Source: Candidatus Egerieimonas intestinavium (GTDB lineage Bacteria; Bacillota; Clostridia; Lachnospirales; Lachnospiraceae). Taken from it: a DNA stretch of 39,739 bases. The notes under the pieces are model-generated. The model saw only the letters and a list, made by a program, of their open reading frames with translations. It was not told the DNA's origin and did no database searches. Position 1 is the first letter of the stretch. Every line of letters starts with the position of its first letter. The position numbers and the translations under genes are program-made. The stretch lies in contig DVHU01000094.1 in NCBI GenBank assembly GCA_018711815.1, positions 1 through 39,739 of the forward strand, in the 5' to 3' direction. This document shows, in pieces, positions 24,803 through 38,030 of this stretch.

Positions 24803-27091
24803 CTATCTCTCATTCTTTCGGATACTGCGCAGGGCAATCATGCTGATGAGTCCAAAGCCCAGAATAAAGGCCCCAAGTATCAGCCAGTCCTTAGCCAGAT
24901 GCTCCGATGTGTAGGTGAAAAATTCTTCCGCCTCGTGGGCGATGGTCATGGGCTCTCCCTGCATCTCCACCACATACTCCAGCCCGTTCAGGTTTGCGGT
25001 GGTGCCGTAGCCCTCCATGGACCAACGGCAGATGGCGAACCAGGAGATATATTTGGTGACGCCGCTGAGCTTAAACAACAGTCCCGAAAACAAAATCTGG
25101 GGCATCAGAAGAATCGGCGCCAGAGTCATGGCCCTGTCCGCATTTTTAAACAGGGATGAGGCAAAGATACCCATGGCCGCCGCGGAGAAGGCCGTCAGGA
25201 AGGTGGTGATGAAAAGCTCCAGCTCCGGGGCCATCAGCACGCCCTCCTGGGGTCTGCCCACTCTCCAGAGAAACACTCCCGTCAGCAGCAGAGACTGAAC
25301 CAGACACAGGAAGCCCAGCACCAAAAATTTGGACAGGATATAGGGCCCCAGCCTCAGGCCGGTCATATACTCCCGCTTCAGGATATTTCTCTCCTTGCAG
25401 ACCTCCTGGATGGAATTCAGTATACCCACCCAGAAAGCGGAACAGGACAGGGCAAAAAGCAGAGATTTGGTCATGCCGTACTGTTCAAACTGATTTCCGT
25501 CCTTCACAAAAGAGATCAAAAAGGCCAGCACCGGCGCCTGCGCCAGCAGCAGCAGAAGCCTCTGTCTGTCGTTAAGCAAAAGTTTCAGATAGCGGCCGCT
25601 GAGCACGCTCATCTGCCGCAGGGCGCTGTGCCGGCGGCTTCTCTCCGTCTTCTGGGCCGTGCCGGAGCTGCGCTGTACTGTTCCCCGGCTGTACCAGGGA
25701 GATTTCTCATAGACCGAGCGCCAGTGCTCCGGGTTATCCTGGAGCATGTTGTAGACATCCACCAGGTTATCCACCTGGAAGAAGCGCTCCGCCTCCCGGG
25801 TGTTGCCCGCAAAACAGAGATTTCCGCCCCTTCCCATGAAAACGATCTTGTCGCAGACCTGAAGATTCAAGGTACTGTGAGTCACTAAAATAATTGTCTT
25901 GCCGGCGGAGGTCATGTTTTTCAGCGTCCGCATCAGATTCCGCTCGGTTCCCGGATCCAGACCTGAGGCCGGCTCATCCAGGAAGAAGAGGCTGGGGTCT
26001 GAGAGGAGCTCCACCGCTATGCTGGCCCGCTTCTTCTGTCCTCCGGAGAGGCGGTTGATCATGGTGTGCTCCTTCCCGGTGAGCTCCACCATCTCAATGA
26101 CCTTGCGCACCCGATTCTCGCGCTCCTCCCGGCCCGTATCGTCGGGCAGCCGGAGCCTGGCCGCGTAATCCAGCATGGAAAACAGCGTCAGGTTGTCGTA
26201 AACGATATCCTGCTGAGGCACGTAACCGATAATATTTTTCAGCGAATCGTAGGAGCCGTAGAGCTCTTCTCCGTTGATCAGTACCTGCCCTTCCGTGGGA
26301 TGGCTGTAGCCGCTGATCAGATTCATCAGGGTAGTCTTTCCCGCTCCGGAGCCTCCGATGATAGCCACCAGCTCCCCCGGCTGGATAGTGAGGCTCACGT
26401 CGTTGCAGATGCAGATATCCCGGCCCTTGGCCTTCACCCTCTTCACCAGATGTACCGCATCAACGCCGATACCGCTGCGGTAGGTACGGCAGTACAGGTA
26501 TCCCGCCGCATAGATCAGCCGGTTATTGGTGATGGAAATCAGATCCTTCTCCTGGAGCGCCACACTGCCCCTGACCCGCTGTCCGTTGACAAAGGTTCCG
26601 TTGGCGCTGCCCAGGTCGGTGAGAACCACCTGGTTTCCTTTCCATTCGAGGCATGCGTGCTGGCGGGATACGCCCACATGGGGAAAGGTCAGATCGCATT
26701 CCTGAGCTCTTCCCAGAAGAAAGCGCTGCTTCCCCTGCAGGGAAATCTGCTGCCAGCTGCCGCCGCCCTGGGGGGACTGAACCAGAATCAGCACGCCCTC
26801 CCGGACGTTGCAGATGCCGTCGTCGATTCTCAGCAGGTCGCCCTCCTGGAGGGTACACTGCTCCACCGTCACTCCCTGGTAGAGAAGCCCGTTAGTGCTT
26901 CCCCGGGCGTCCACCCGGATTCCTCCCTCCATGAGCATGAGAACTCCGTGGTGTCTGGAGACCACCGGTGAGGTGAGCACCAGATCATTGTCGGAGCTGC
27001 GGCCAAAGGAAATCTGCCGCCCTCCGTATCCTGTCAGCTCCACCTGCCTGGGGGGCTGCAGTCCGTCAAATATTGATAGTAAATAGTTCAT
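24803..27091 (-). CDS. FHA-FHA-ABC transporter (ABCG-type half-transporter, Rv1747-like)
   Basis: 762 residues from the ATG at 27091; an in-frame TTG at 27124 is less likely because it lies in the terminator of the upstream gene. Two FHA domains: residues about 22-95 (ISFGRSSDNDLVL, SRHHG, STNG) and 118-195 (FLLGRAQECDL, SRQHA, LGSANGTFVNG). ABC ATPase about 205-440: Walker A GGSGAGKT (246-253), signature LSGGQKKR, Walker B SLFFLDEPASGLD. The C-terminal third has about six membrane helices of the ABC2/ABCG type. M. tuberculosis Rv1747 has the same FHA-FHA-ABC-membrane order and is regulated by a Ser/Thr kinase; here the kinase is two genes downstream. The exported substrate is unknown. The first gene of the cluster after a terminator-like hairpin at 27122-27177. 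Confidence 0.93.
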   Translation of the reverse strand: MNYLLSIFDGLQPPRQVELTGYGGRQISFGRSSDNDLVLTSPVVSRHHGVLMLMEGGIRVDARGSTNGLLYQGVTVEQCTLQEGDLLRIDDGICNVREGVLILVQSPQGGGSWQQISLQGKQRFLLGRAQECDLTFPHVGVSRQHACLEWKGNQVVLTDLGSANGTFVNGQRVRGSVALQEKDLISITNNRLIYAAGYLYCRTYRSGIGVDAVHLVKRVKAKGRDICICNDVSLTIQPGELVAIIGGSGAGKTTLMNLISGYSHPTEGQVLINGEELYGSYDSLKNIIGYVPQQDIVYDNLTLFSMLDYAARLRLPDDTGREERENRVRKVIEMVELTGKEHTMINRLSGGQKKRASIAVELLSDPSLFFLDEPASGLDPGTERNLMRTLKNMTSAGKTIILVTHSTLNLQVCDKIVFMGRGGNLCFAGNTREAERFFQVDNLVDVYNMLQDNPEHWRSVYEKSPWYSRGTVQRSSGTAQKTERSRRHSALRQMSVLSGRYLKLLLNDRQRLLLLLAQAPVLAFLISFVKDGNQFEQYGMTKSLLFALSCSAFWVGILNSIQEVCKERNILKREYMTGLRLGPYILSKFLVLGFLCLVQSLLLTGVFLWRVGRPQEGVLMAPELELFITTFLTAFSAAAMGIFASSLFKNADRAMTLAPILLMPQILFSGLLFKLSGVTKYISWFAICRWSMEGYGTTANLNGLEYVVEMQGEPMTIAHEAEEFFTYTSEHLAKDWLILGAFILGFGLISMIALRSIRKNER

Positions 27092-27121
27092 AACCACTCT
27101 TTCACTTTCTGTCCCAAAATG

Positions 27122-27177
27122 CAAAAGCCGTCACAGGAGTCCTTACGGTTCTCCCGCAAGTTTCACCTGTGACGGCT
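27122..27177 (-). terminator. Terminator-like hairpin between the five-TM protein gene and the FHA-ABC gene
   Basis: Minus-strand arms 27166-27177 and 27126-27137 (AGCCGTCACAGG and its complement) form a perfect 12-bp stem; the inner arms CTTGCGG and CCGTAAG pair further. It is followed by TTTTGCATTTT. It would end the transcript from 28615 before the FHA-ABC gene, or allow partial read-through. A second small stem (GGCGGTAAGACCGC) lies at 27200-27215. Confidence 0.65.
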
Positions 27178-27226
27178 CCTGATATCCGTCGGACTCCAGC
27201 GGTCTTACCGCCTTCCGCCGGGTATG

Positions 27227-28615
27227 TTAAAACATTTCCTCAAGTAACTCTGTAAATCCGTCCGATACCACACCCTTCAGGATGAAATATGCCACTAATA
27301 CGATGACAACGCTGGCAATGGCTTTTGCCAGAATATAGCTGTACATCTTCTTATCCTCATCGCCGTTCACCGAGTTCTGGTAGGACTTAAATTCAAATAC
27401 CATCGTCGCAATGGCTACCACGCCGTGGAAGATCACAAAAATCCAAAGCCCCGCTTTCAGCCGGCCCGCCGCCGATGCCACAGCGCTCATACTCTCAGAC
27501 TCTGCCAGGCCTCCGATGCTGGGGAAGCAAACCAGGAATACCAAGGTATCCACCACAGCGGCGAAAAACTTAATCAGGGAGCTGACGCCGCTGGTCAGAA
27601 GGGCCTGATTCATTGTCGGCGCCGGGTTCATCTTCCCGGAGAATGCTTTCAGGAGAGCTGCCAGCAGGTATGCGCCGGCCACGATCAGCAGTACGCTGAT
27701 GAGGATCAGCTTAAAGGTGGGGAAGGCGAACATATCCGCATAATCTCCCATCTCCTCCTTCAGCTTAGCCGGAAGGCTGAACTTCCACGCAAACATCAGG
27801 ATCATCAGAATCATCATCACCGCCCGAAGACCGATCATCTGCAGGCTGATGAGGCTGTTGTTGCTCTTAGCCAATACCTTCAGGGTACTGTCTGGCTTTT
27901 TCACCAGGGGAACAATCTCCGCGAAAAGATTCTTGGCATTTCTTACAATCTTATCCTTCTTGTCATTGAACCACTGACCCTGGGGACCATTCTGCCATTG
28001 AGGACCGTTCTGCCACTGCTGGCCATTCTGCCACTGGGGACCGTTCTGCCACTGCTGACCCTGGGGACCTCCCTGCCACTGCTGGCCCTGGGGCTGTCCC
28101 TGCCACTGGCCCTGGGGACCTCCCTGCCACTGCTGACCCTGGGGCTGTCCCTGCCACTGCTGACTCTGGGGACCTCCCTGCCACTGCTGACCCTGGGGGC
28201 CTCCCTGCCACTGCTGGCCCTGAGCGCCGTTCTGCCACTGGCCCTGGGGCTGTCCCTGCCACTGCTGACTCTGGGCTCCTCCCGAAGCTCTCTGGGACTG
28301 ACTCTGGGCTCCTCCCGATGCGCTCTGGGGCTGTCCCGGGGCTGATCCCGGGCCGCCTGCCGTCTGGGCGCCGCCTGCGGGTCTTCCCTGATCCTGGCTG
28401 GCCTGGTTCATATTCTGCTGAGCTCTGCGCTCATAATTCTGCTCCGGCGTGCCATAAGCCTGCTGCTGTCCGGCCATCCTGTTCTCCTGCTGTGCAGCTG
28501 AAGAGTTGAGAACCACCGTACTGTCCGACGCCTGAGCGCCGCTCTTGGTCTTCATGCAGTCGCAGACTTCTCCGTCCATGAGCTTCCTTCCGCACTGCGT
28601 ACAAAATTTTGCCAT
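27227..28615 (-). CDS. Zinc-ribbon, Gln/Trp/Gly repeat and multi-pass membrane protein
   Basis: 462 residues from the ATG at 28615, preceded by AGGAGGGGTAAT; a GTG at 28660 is less likely. The N-terminus is a cysteine motif MAKFCTQCGRKLMDGEVCDC (C5, C8, C18, C20). ASDSTVVLNS around T33 is another possible FHA docking motif. Residues 116-214 are tandem repeats QGQQWQGGP and QWQNGP. Then come about five membrane helices (from about residue 258) as in Yip1-type or DUF-type integral proteins. The family is not identified. It follows a strong promoter at 28675-28703 and precedes the hairpin at 27122. It is first of the signalling cluster by order, though a terminator may separate it. Confidence 0.82.
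   Translation of the reverse strand: MAKFCTQCGRKLMDGEVCDCMKTKSGAQASDSTVVLNSSAAQQENRMAGQQQAYGTPEQNYERRAQQNMNQASQDQGRPAGGAQTAGGPGSAPGQPQSASGGAQSQSQRASGGAQSQQWQGQPQGQWQNGAQGQQWQGGPQGQQWQGGPQSQQWQGQPQGQQWQGGPQGQWQGQPQGQQWQGGPQGQQWQNGPQWQNGQQWQNGPQWQNGPQGQWFNDKKDKIVRNAKNLFAEIVPLVKKPDSTLKVLAKSNNSLISLQMIGLRAVMMILMILMFAWKFSLPAKLKEEMGDYADMFAFPTFKLILISVLLIVAGAYLLAALLKAFSGKMNPAPTMNQALLTSGVSSLIKFFAAVVDTLVFLVCFPSIGGLAESESMSAVASAAGRLKAGLWIFVIFHGVVAIATMVFEFKSYQNSVNGDEDKKMYSYILAKAIASVVIVLVAYFILKGVVSDGFTELLEEMF
27974..28270. repeat. In-frame coding tandem repeats (27-nt and 18-nt type units)
   Basis: DNA encoding residues 116-214 of the protein above. The 9-residue unit QGQQWQGGP and shorter QWQNGP recur with variants QPQ and SQQ. 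All units are multiples of 3 nt, so copy changes keep the frame. Likely length-variable between strains by slippage. Confidence 0.8.
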
Positions 28616-28674
28616 ATTACCCCTCCTGTAGACAGCTGCTGAACCGCTGTCAATTTTCACTCATTTATGTTCTT

Positions 28675-28703
28675 ATTATAGGCACAATTCCCAATTCAGT
28701 CAA
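28675..28703 (-). promoter_or_regulatory. Strong sigma-A promoter of the signalling cluster
   Basis: Minus strand: -35 TTGACT (28698-28703), 17-nt spacer, -10 TATAAT (28675-28680), about 60 nt before the ATG at 28615. The -35 overlaps the nagZ stop codon. An AATTCCC/GGGAATT inverted repeat flanks the -35 and could be an operator. Confidence 0.8.
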
Positions 28704-30054
28704 GGGAATTACCGCTCTCCATGGCAAGTTTTACCCGTAAAATCCTGGAAACAGAGTCGTCCAGACGCTGGCTGGAGATTACTCCCGTCTGCACCGCCTC
28801 CAGAACGCCGCTGTAGGCTCCGGCAAAATCCGCCGGCATCAGCAGCAGATCACCGCCCGCCAGGAGGGCCGCCACCGCCGCCTCCCCGGAGGAATACACA
28901 TTTTGGATGGCTCCCATGTTCAGGGCGTCTGTGATCACCAATCCCTGATAACCCAGCTTTTCCCGCAAAACCCCGGTGATTACCTCCTGGGATAGGGAAG
29001 CGGGCAAATCCTGCTGCAGGGCGTTAGGCAGGGAAATGTGCCCCACCATCAAAAAGTCTGTCCCCCGCTCCACCGCCCGGACAAAGGGTACCAGCTCCTG
29101 ACTCTCCAGCTCCTCCCAGGTTTTCTCCGTGTAAGAGTAACCCTGATGGGTATCTCCCCGGGTGGCGCCGTGCCCCGGGAAATGCTTGGGACAGGCAAAG
29201 ACCCCCATCTCCTCCAGGCCGTCCATCTCCCGGCAAACCATCTGAGCCACCAGCTCAGGATCGCTGCCAAAGGATCTGCGGGCCACCACCGTATTCTCCG
29301 GGTTGGTGAGCACATCGGCGCAGGGGGCAAAATCCACGTTAAACCCCAGATCCGCCAAATAGCTTCCTATGGTCAATCCCACCTGGTAGGCCTGCTCCGG
29401 GTCTTCGCTGGCGCCGATCTGTCTCATATCCCCCACATCCAGGGCGGAAAATCCACTCTTTCCGGCCACCCGGGTTACGGTGCCCCCCTCCTCATCCACC
29501 CCTGTGAACAGCGGAAGGCCGATCCTGTCCCGGCTGATCTGCTGAATCTGGGTCAGCATTTCCCGGGTCTGCTCCTCTGAGCTGAGATTGTGCTGGAAGT
29601 AAATGATTCCGCCTACCGGATACTGGCCGAACCGTTCCCGGGTCACCTCCCCGGCAGCCTGCACCTGGGATGTCCCGGTCAGAGCCTCAGGGGTGATAAA
29701 AAACAGCTGGGCCACCTTCTCCTCCTGGGTCATGGAGGCCAGCTTTTCCTCCACCTGCATCTCCAGCAGCTCCTCCTGGGAGGGCGTCGGCGACGGGGTG
29801 GGCGTGGAGGTGGGGACAGCGCTGGGACTGGGCGTTGGAGTCTCCTGCTCCTCCGGGACTGTCCCCTCCGGCTCTGACAGCTCCCTGCCCGTCTCTTCTT
29901 CCCCCTGGACTTTTCCTCCCGGAGCTGTCTCCCCCTCTCCGGCAGCCGAATTTGCGTTTTCCCAGTACAGTTTTGCCAGTCCCCAGGCCAGAAGCCCCAA
30001 TAAAATCAGCAGCAGAATGACAAAACGCAGAATTCTCCTCTTCCTCTTTTTCAT
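28696..30054 (-). CDS. nagZ: Membrane-anchored glycoside hydrolase family 3 beta-N-acetylhexosaminidase
   Basis: 452 residues from the ATG at 30054 (ribosome site GGAGGAGGAGAAG); the longer reading to 30162 would overlap rpoC and cross its terminator. N-terminal membrane anchor (about 8-28), Pro/Ser/Thr linker (72-92), then GH3 domain. Marks: VDEEGGTVTRV (187-197), KHFPGHGATRGDTH (290-303; the D301/H303 pair of the NagZ catalytic loop) and the nucleophile aspartate in GLVITDALNMGAI (D376). The family releases GlcNAc from peptidoglycan fragments; the cytoplasmic Gram-negative enzyme has about 340 residues, so the anchor and linker are extra. It lies between rpoC and the kinase cluster, which suggests a cell-wall theme. 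GlcNAc specificity is by family. Confidence 0.92.
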   Translation of the reverse strand: MKKRKRRILRFVILLLILLGLLAWGLAKLYWENANSAAGEGETAPGGKVQGEEETGRELSEPEGTVPEEQETPTPSPSAVPTSTPTPSPTPSQEELLEMQVEEKLASMTQEEKVAQLFFITPEALTGTSQVQAAGEVTRERFGQYPVGGIIYFQHNLSSEEQTREMLTQIQQISRDRIGLPLFTGVDEEGGTVTRVAGKSGFSALDVGDMRQIGASEDPEQAYQVGLTIGSYLADLGFNVDFAPCADVLTNPENTVVARRSFGSDPELVAQMVCREMDGLEEMGVFACPKHFPGHGATRGDTHQGYSYTEKTWEELESQELVPFVRAVERGTDFLMVGHISLPNALQQDLPASLSQEVITGVLREKLGYQGLVITDALNMGAIQNVYSSGEAAVAALLAGGDLLLMPADFAGAYSGVLEAVQTGVISSQRLDDSVSRILRVKLAMESGNSLD

Positions 30055-30073
30055 CTTCTCCTCCTCCGAGATA

Positions 30074-30103
30074 GGAAAAGGCCGCCGCAAAACTGCGGCA
30101 GCC
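30074..30103 (-). terminator. Rho-independent terminator after rpoC
   Basis: Minus-strand stem GGCTGCCGCA / TGCGGCGGCC with a GTTT loop, followed by TTTT, 15 nt after the rpoC stop. It separates rpoBC from nagZ. Confidence 0.85.
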
Positions 30104-30118
30104 TCTCTTCTCTCGTAT

Positions 30119-33874
<3,756 letters not shown>

Positions 33875-33885
33875 TTGGTTACCTC

Positions 33886-36800
33886 CTACTCATCCGTCTC
33901 TTCCGTGTCAAAGAAAGAACCCTCTGCCTCTGCTGATTCCTCCACATCTACCAGCTCTTCTCCCTCAAACTCCTGTTTGGAGAAGCCGTAGTCACCGTAG
34001 GATTCATCATCCCGGCGTGAGAAACGGTCTCCCTCGATAATGGAACGCAGGTCCGTCTCACCGTAGTCGATATTTTCCATAATCTCTACTTCTGTGTTGT
34101 CGTCGCGCAGCACCTTCACATCCAGACCCAGGGACTGCAGCTCCTTTAAGAGCACCTTGAAGGACTCGGGAATACCCGGCTCAGGGATATTGTCTCCCTT
34201 GATGATGGCCTCGTAGGTTTTCACACGGCCGATCACATCGTCGGATTTCACCGTCAGGATCTCCTGCAGGGTATAAGATGCGCCGTAGGCCTCCAGGGCC
34301 CAAACCTCCATCTCTCCGAAACGCTGGCCGCCGAACTGGGCCTTGCCGCCCAGAGGCTGCTGGGTTACCAGAGAGTACGGGCCGGTAGAACGGGCATGGA
34401 TCTTGTCGTCTACCAGGTGGTGCAGCTTCAGATAGTGCATGTGGCCGATGGTTACCGGGCTGTCAAAATACTCGCCGGTACGGCCGTCCCGCAGACGCAC
34501 CTTGCCGTCCGCGGACAGGGGAACGCCCTTCCAGAGCTCTCTGTGCTCCAGATGGTCTCCCAGATACTCATATACCTCCGGGCGAAGCTCTTCCTTATGC
34601 TTTGCGGAGAACTCCTCCCAGCTCAGGTTTACATAATCATTTGCCAGCTCCAGGGTGTCCTGAATATCAATCTCGTTGGCGCCGTCAAATACCGGCGTAG
34701 CGATATTGAAGCCCAGGGCCTTGGCAGCCAGGCTCAGGTGAATCTCCAGCACCTGTCCGATGTTCATTCGGGAAGGCACGCCCAGGGGATTCAGCACAAT
34801 GTCCAGAGGACGGCCATTGGGCAGGAAGGGCATATCCTCCACAGGAAGCACCCGGGAAACAACACCCTTATTTCCGTGACGTCCTGCCATCTTATCACCC
34901 ACGGAGATCTTTCTCTTCTGGGCAATATAGATGCGCACCGCCTCGTTCACTCCGGGAGACAGCTCATCCCCGTTCTCTCTGGTAAATACCTTGGCGTCCA
35001 CAACGATACCGTACTCGCCGTGGGGCACCTTCAGGGAGGTGTCGCGGACCTCTCTGGCTTTCTCGCCGAAGATGGCTCTCAGCAGCCGCTCCTCAGCGGT
35101 CAGCTCGGTCTCTCCCTTGGGGGTAACCTTGCCCACCAGGATATCGCCGGCGCGAACCTCGGCGCCGATGCGGATGATTCCCCGCTCGTCCAGATCCTTC
35201 AGGGCGTCGTCGCCCACGCCGGGAACGTCCTTGGTGATCTCCTCGGGTCCCAGCTTGGTGTCACGGGCCTCCGCCTCGTACTCTTCTATATGAACAGATG
35301 TGTAGACATCGTCCTGCACCAGACGCTCGCTCAAGAGAACGGCGTCCTCATAGTTGTAGCCCTCCCAGGTCATAAATCCGATCAGGGGGTTCTTGCCCAG
35401 AGCCAGCTCTCCCATGGAGGTGGAGGGACCGTCAGCGATCACCTCGCCCATTTCCACATGGTCGCCCTTGTAAACGATGGGTCTCTGATTGTAGCAGTTG
35501 CTCTGGTTGCTTCGCATGAACTTAGTCAGATGGTAGGTATCCTTGGTTCCGTCATCGTTCTGAATCACGATCTCCTTGGAGGTGGAACGCAGAATGGTAC
35601 CCGCCTTCTTGGCCACCACGCAGACTCCGGAGTCCACAGCTGCCTTTGCCTCGATACCGGTTCCCACCACGGGGGCCTCGGTGGTCAGAAGAGGCACGGC
35701 CTGACGCTGCATGTTGGATCCCATCAGCGCACGGTTGGCGTCGTCGTTCTGCAGGAAAGGAATCAGGGCTGTAGCCACGGAGAACACCATCTTCGGGGAC
35801 ACGTCCATGTAATCAAACATCTGACGCTCGTACTCCTGAGTCTCCTCCCGGTAACGTCCGGATACATTCTTGTGAACAAAATGTCCATCCGCATCCAGAG
35901 GCTCGTTAGCCTGGGCCACATGGTAGTTATCCTCCTCGTCGGCAGTCATGTAAACCACCTCGTCGGTTACCCGGGGATTGGCCGGGTCGGATTTATCAAT
36001 CTTACGGTAGGGCGCCTCCACAAATCCGTACTGATTAATTCTGGCGTAGGAGGCCAGGGAGTTGATCAGTCCGATGTTGGGACCCTCGGGGGTCTCAATG
36101 GGGCACATACGGCCGTAATGGGAATAGTGTACGTCACGCACCTCGAAACCTGCACGGTCTCTGGAGAGACCGCCCGGGCCCAGGGCGGACAGACGGCGCT
36201 TGTGGGTCAGCTCACCCAAGGGGTTGTTCTGATCCATGAACTGAGACAGCTGGGAGGATCCGAAGAACTCCTTCACCGCCGCCGTCACCGGCTTAATATT
36301 GATCAGGGACTGGGGAGAAATACCCTCCAGATCCTGGGTAGTCATACGCTCGCGAACCACGCGCTCCAGTCTGGACAGACCGATGCGGTACTGATTCTGC
36401 AGCAGCTCACCCACGGCACGGATACGACGGTTGCCCAGATGGTCGATATCGTCGTCATTTCCCAGACCGTACTCCAGGTGCATATTATAGTTGATGGAAG
36501 CCAGGATATCCTCCTTGGTGATATGCTTGGGAATCAGGTCATGGATGTCCCGGTGAATGGCTTCCTTGATCTCCTCGGGGGTCTGATTTTCCTGCAGGAT
36601 CTGCTCCAGAACCGGATAGTATACCAACTCGGTAACGCCCAGCTCCTTCTTCTCCTCCGGGGTCAGCTCCACGAAATTCGTTATCTCTACCATCATGCTG
36701 GAGAGCACCTTGATATTGCGCTCCTCGCCCTGGATCCACACATAGGAAACAGCAGCATTCTGGATATCGTCAGCCAGCTCCTTGGTGACTTCTGTGCCTG

Positions 36801-37728
36801 CGGTTGCCAGAATCTCACCGGTGGTGGTGTCCACCACGTCCTCGGCCAGCACCTGGCCGCTGATGCGGTTGCGCAGCAGCAGCTTCTTATTAAATTTGTA
36901 CCGTCCCACCTTAGCCAGATCGTATCTCCTGGGGTCAAAGAACATGCTCATGATCAGGCTCTCGGCGCTCTCCACTGCCAGAGGCTCGCCGGGACGGATT
37001 TTTTTATACAGCTCAAGAAGACCTTCCTGATAGCTCTCAGAGGGGTCCTTGGTGAAGCTGGCCAGAATCTTAGGCTCCTCGCCGAAGAGATCAATGATCT
37101 CCGCGTTGGTTCCAAAGCCCAGGGCACGGATCAGCACAGTGATGGGTACCTTTCTGGTCCGGTCAACACGCACATAGAAAACGTCATTGGAGTCTGTCTC
37201 GTACTCAAGCCAGGCACCGCGGTTGGGAATTACGGTGCAGGAGTACAGCTTTTTACCCAGCTTATCGTGAGCAATGCCGTAGTAAATGCCCGGAGAACGA
37301 ACCAGCTGGCTGACGATAACTCGCTCAGCACCGTTGATCACAAAGGTTCCGGTGGCGGTCATCAGCGGCAGGTCACCCATGAAGATTTCATGCTCATTGA
37401 TCTCGTCATTTTCTCTGTTGTGCAGCCTAACTTTTACCTTCAGGGGAGCCGCATAGGTGGCGTCACGCTCCTTGCACTCCTCGATGGAGTATTTTACATC
37501 CTTTTCACACAACGTAAAATCCACGAATTCCAGACTCAGCTTGCCGCTGTAATCGGTGATTGGGGAAATATCGTCGAAGACTTCCTTCAGCCCCTCGTCC
37601 AGGAACCAGTTATAGGAATCCTTCTGCACCTCAATCAGATTGGGCATTTCCAAAACTTCTTTTTGTCTCTGGTAACTCATCCGCATACTTTTTCCCGCAG
37701 CAATCGGACGTATTCTGTTTTTCTCCAT
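33886..37728 (-). CDS. rpoB: RNA polymerase beta subunit
   Basis: 1280 residues from the ATG at 37728 ([20 protein letters not shown]), chosen because AAGGGGTGAAACGTCT precedes it; the longer frame up to 37833 would start at the transcription start of the promoter at 37839-37867. The rifampicin-pocket segment [39 protein letters not shown] looks wild type. Other marks: [22 protein letters not shown] and the C-terminal [12 protein letters not shown]. Normally rplL precedes rpoB; here a strong promoter and a divergent unknown gene do, so rpoBC is its own unit. Confidence 0.99.
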   Translation of the reverse strand: MEKNRIRPIAAGKSMRMSYQRQKEVLEMPNLIEVQKDSYNWFLDEGLKEVFDDISPITDYSGKLSLEFVDFTLCEKDVKYSIEECKERDATYAAPLKVKVRLHNRENDEINEHEIFMGDLPLMTATGTFVINGAERVIVSQLVRSPGIYYGIAHDKLGKKLYSCTVIPNRGAWLEYETDSNDVFYVRVDRTRKVPITVLIRALGFGTNAEIIDLFGEEPKILASFTKDPSESYQEGLLELYKKIRPGEPLAVESAESLIMSMFFDPRRYDLAKVGRYKFNKKLLLRNRISGQVLAEDVVDTTTGEILATAGTEVTKELADDIQNAAVSYVWIQGEERNIKVLSSMMVEITNFVELTPEEKKELGVTELVYYPVLEQILQENQTPEEIKEAIHRDIHDLIPKHITKEDILASINYNMHLEYGLGNDDDIDHLGNRRIRAVGELLQNQYRIGLSRLERVVRERMTTQDLEGISPQSLINIKPVTAAVKEFFGSSQLSQFMDQNNPLGELTHKRRLSALGPGGLSRDRAGFEVRDVHYSHYGRMCPIETPEGPNIGLINSLASYARINQYGFVEAPYRKIDKSDPANPRVTDEVVYMTADEEDNYHVAQANEPLDADGHFVHKNVSGRYREETQEYERQMFDYMDVSPKMVFSVATALIPFLQNDDANRALMGSNMQRQAVPLLTTEAPVVGTGIEAKAAVDSGVCVVAKKAGTILRSTSKEIVIQNDDGTKDTYHLTKFMRSNQSNCYNQRPIVYKGDHVEMGEVIADGPSTSMGELALGKNPLIGFMTWEGYNYEDAVLLSERLVQDDVYTSVHIEEYEAEARDTKLGPEEITKDVPGVGDDALKDLDERGIIRIGAEVRAGDILVGKVTPKGETELTAEERLLRAIFGEKAREVRDTSLKVPHGEYGIVVDAKVFTRENGDELSPGVNEAVRIYIAQKRKISVGDKMAGRHGNKGVVSRVLPVEDMPFLPNGRPLDIVLNPLGVPSRMNIGQVLEIHLSLAAKALGFNIATPVFDGANEIDIQDTLELANDYVNLSWEEFSAKHKEELRPEVYEYLGDHLEHRELWKGVPLSADGKVRLRDGRTGEYFDSPVTIGHMHYLKLHHLVDDKIHARSTGPYSLVTQQPLGGKAQFGGQRFGEMEVWALEAYGASYTLQEILTVKSDDVIGRVKTYEAIIKGDNIPEPGIPESFKVLLKELQSLGLDVKVLRDDNTEVEIMENIDYGETDLRSIIEGDRFSRRDDESYGDYGFSKQEFEGEELVDVEESAEAEGSFFDTEETDE

Positions 37729-37838
37729 AGACGTTTCACCCCTTGTGTATTTTAATTTATTATAACTCATGCCGCCTCCTGCTCCCCAAAAAAGGGCATA
37801 GAGAAACAGGCATATCTTGCCATAATAGTGCATTTTTT

Positions 37839-37867
37839 ACTGTACCACATAACCCATTTCATGTCAA
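37839..37867 (-). promoter_or_regulatory. Sigma-A promoter of rpoBC
   Basis: Minus strand: -35 TTGACA (37862-37867), 17-nt spacer, -10 TACAGT (37839-37844). The leader to the rpoB ATG is about 100 nt. Confidence 0.8.
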
Positions 37868-37952
37868 CAGTTTTTTCAAGCCTTTGAGGAGTTATTTTTT
37901 TAGGCTTAGGAATTTTTATTTTTGTCTCTCCCCCTCTTTTTGCAGGTCTTTG

Positions 37953-37981
37953 TTGAAATTCCTCTTTTTTCCATTTATAAT
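37953..37981 (+). promoter_or_regulatory. Candidate promoter of the orphan gene at 38031
   Basis: -35 TTGAAA (37953-37958), 17-nt spacer, -10 TATAAT (37976-37981), about 50 nt before the ATG. It is divergent from the rpoB promoter, whose -35 is about 90 nt away. Confidence 0.65.
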
Positions 37982-38030
37982 TATTACAGTACCATTGTCG
38001 GTGCTATACTACATAGAAAGGGGTAAGTTC

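Noticed and set aside
34396-37755. 1119-residue open frame on the plus strand
   Set aside because: Antisense to rpoB, same reasoning; the real gene is unambiguous on the other strand.
37729-37833. 35-residue extension of RpoB
   Set aside because: It would begin at the transcription start of the promoter and lacks a ribosome site; MEKNRIRPI fits the family and has one.
37743-38030. N-terminal extension of the 38031 gene
   Set aside because: It crosses the rpoB promoter and its own promoter, is AT-rich, and has a TTG start without a ribosome site.
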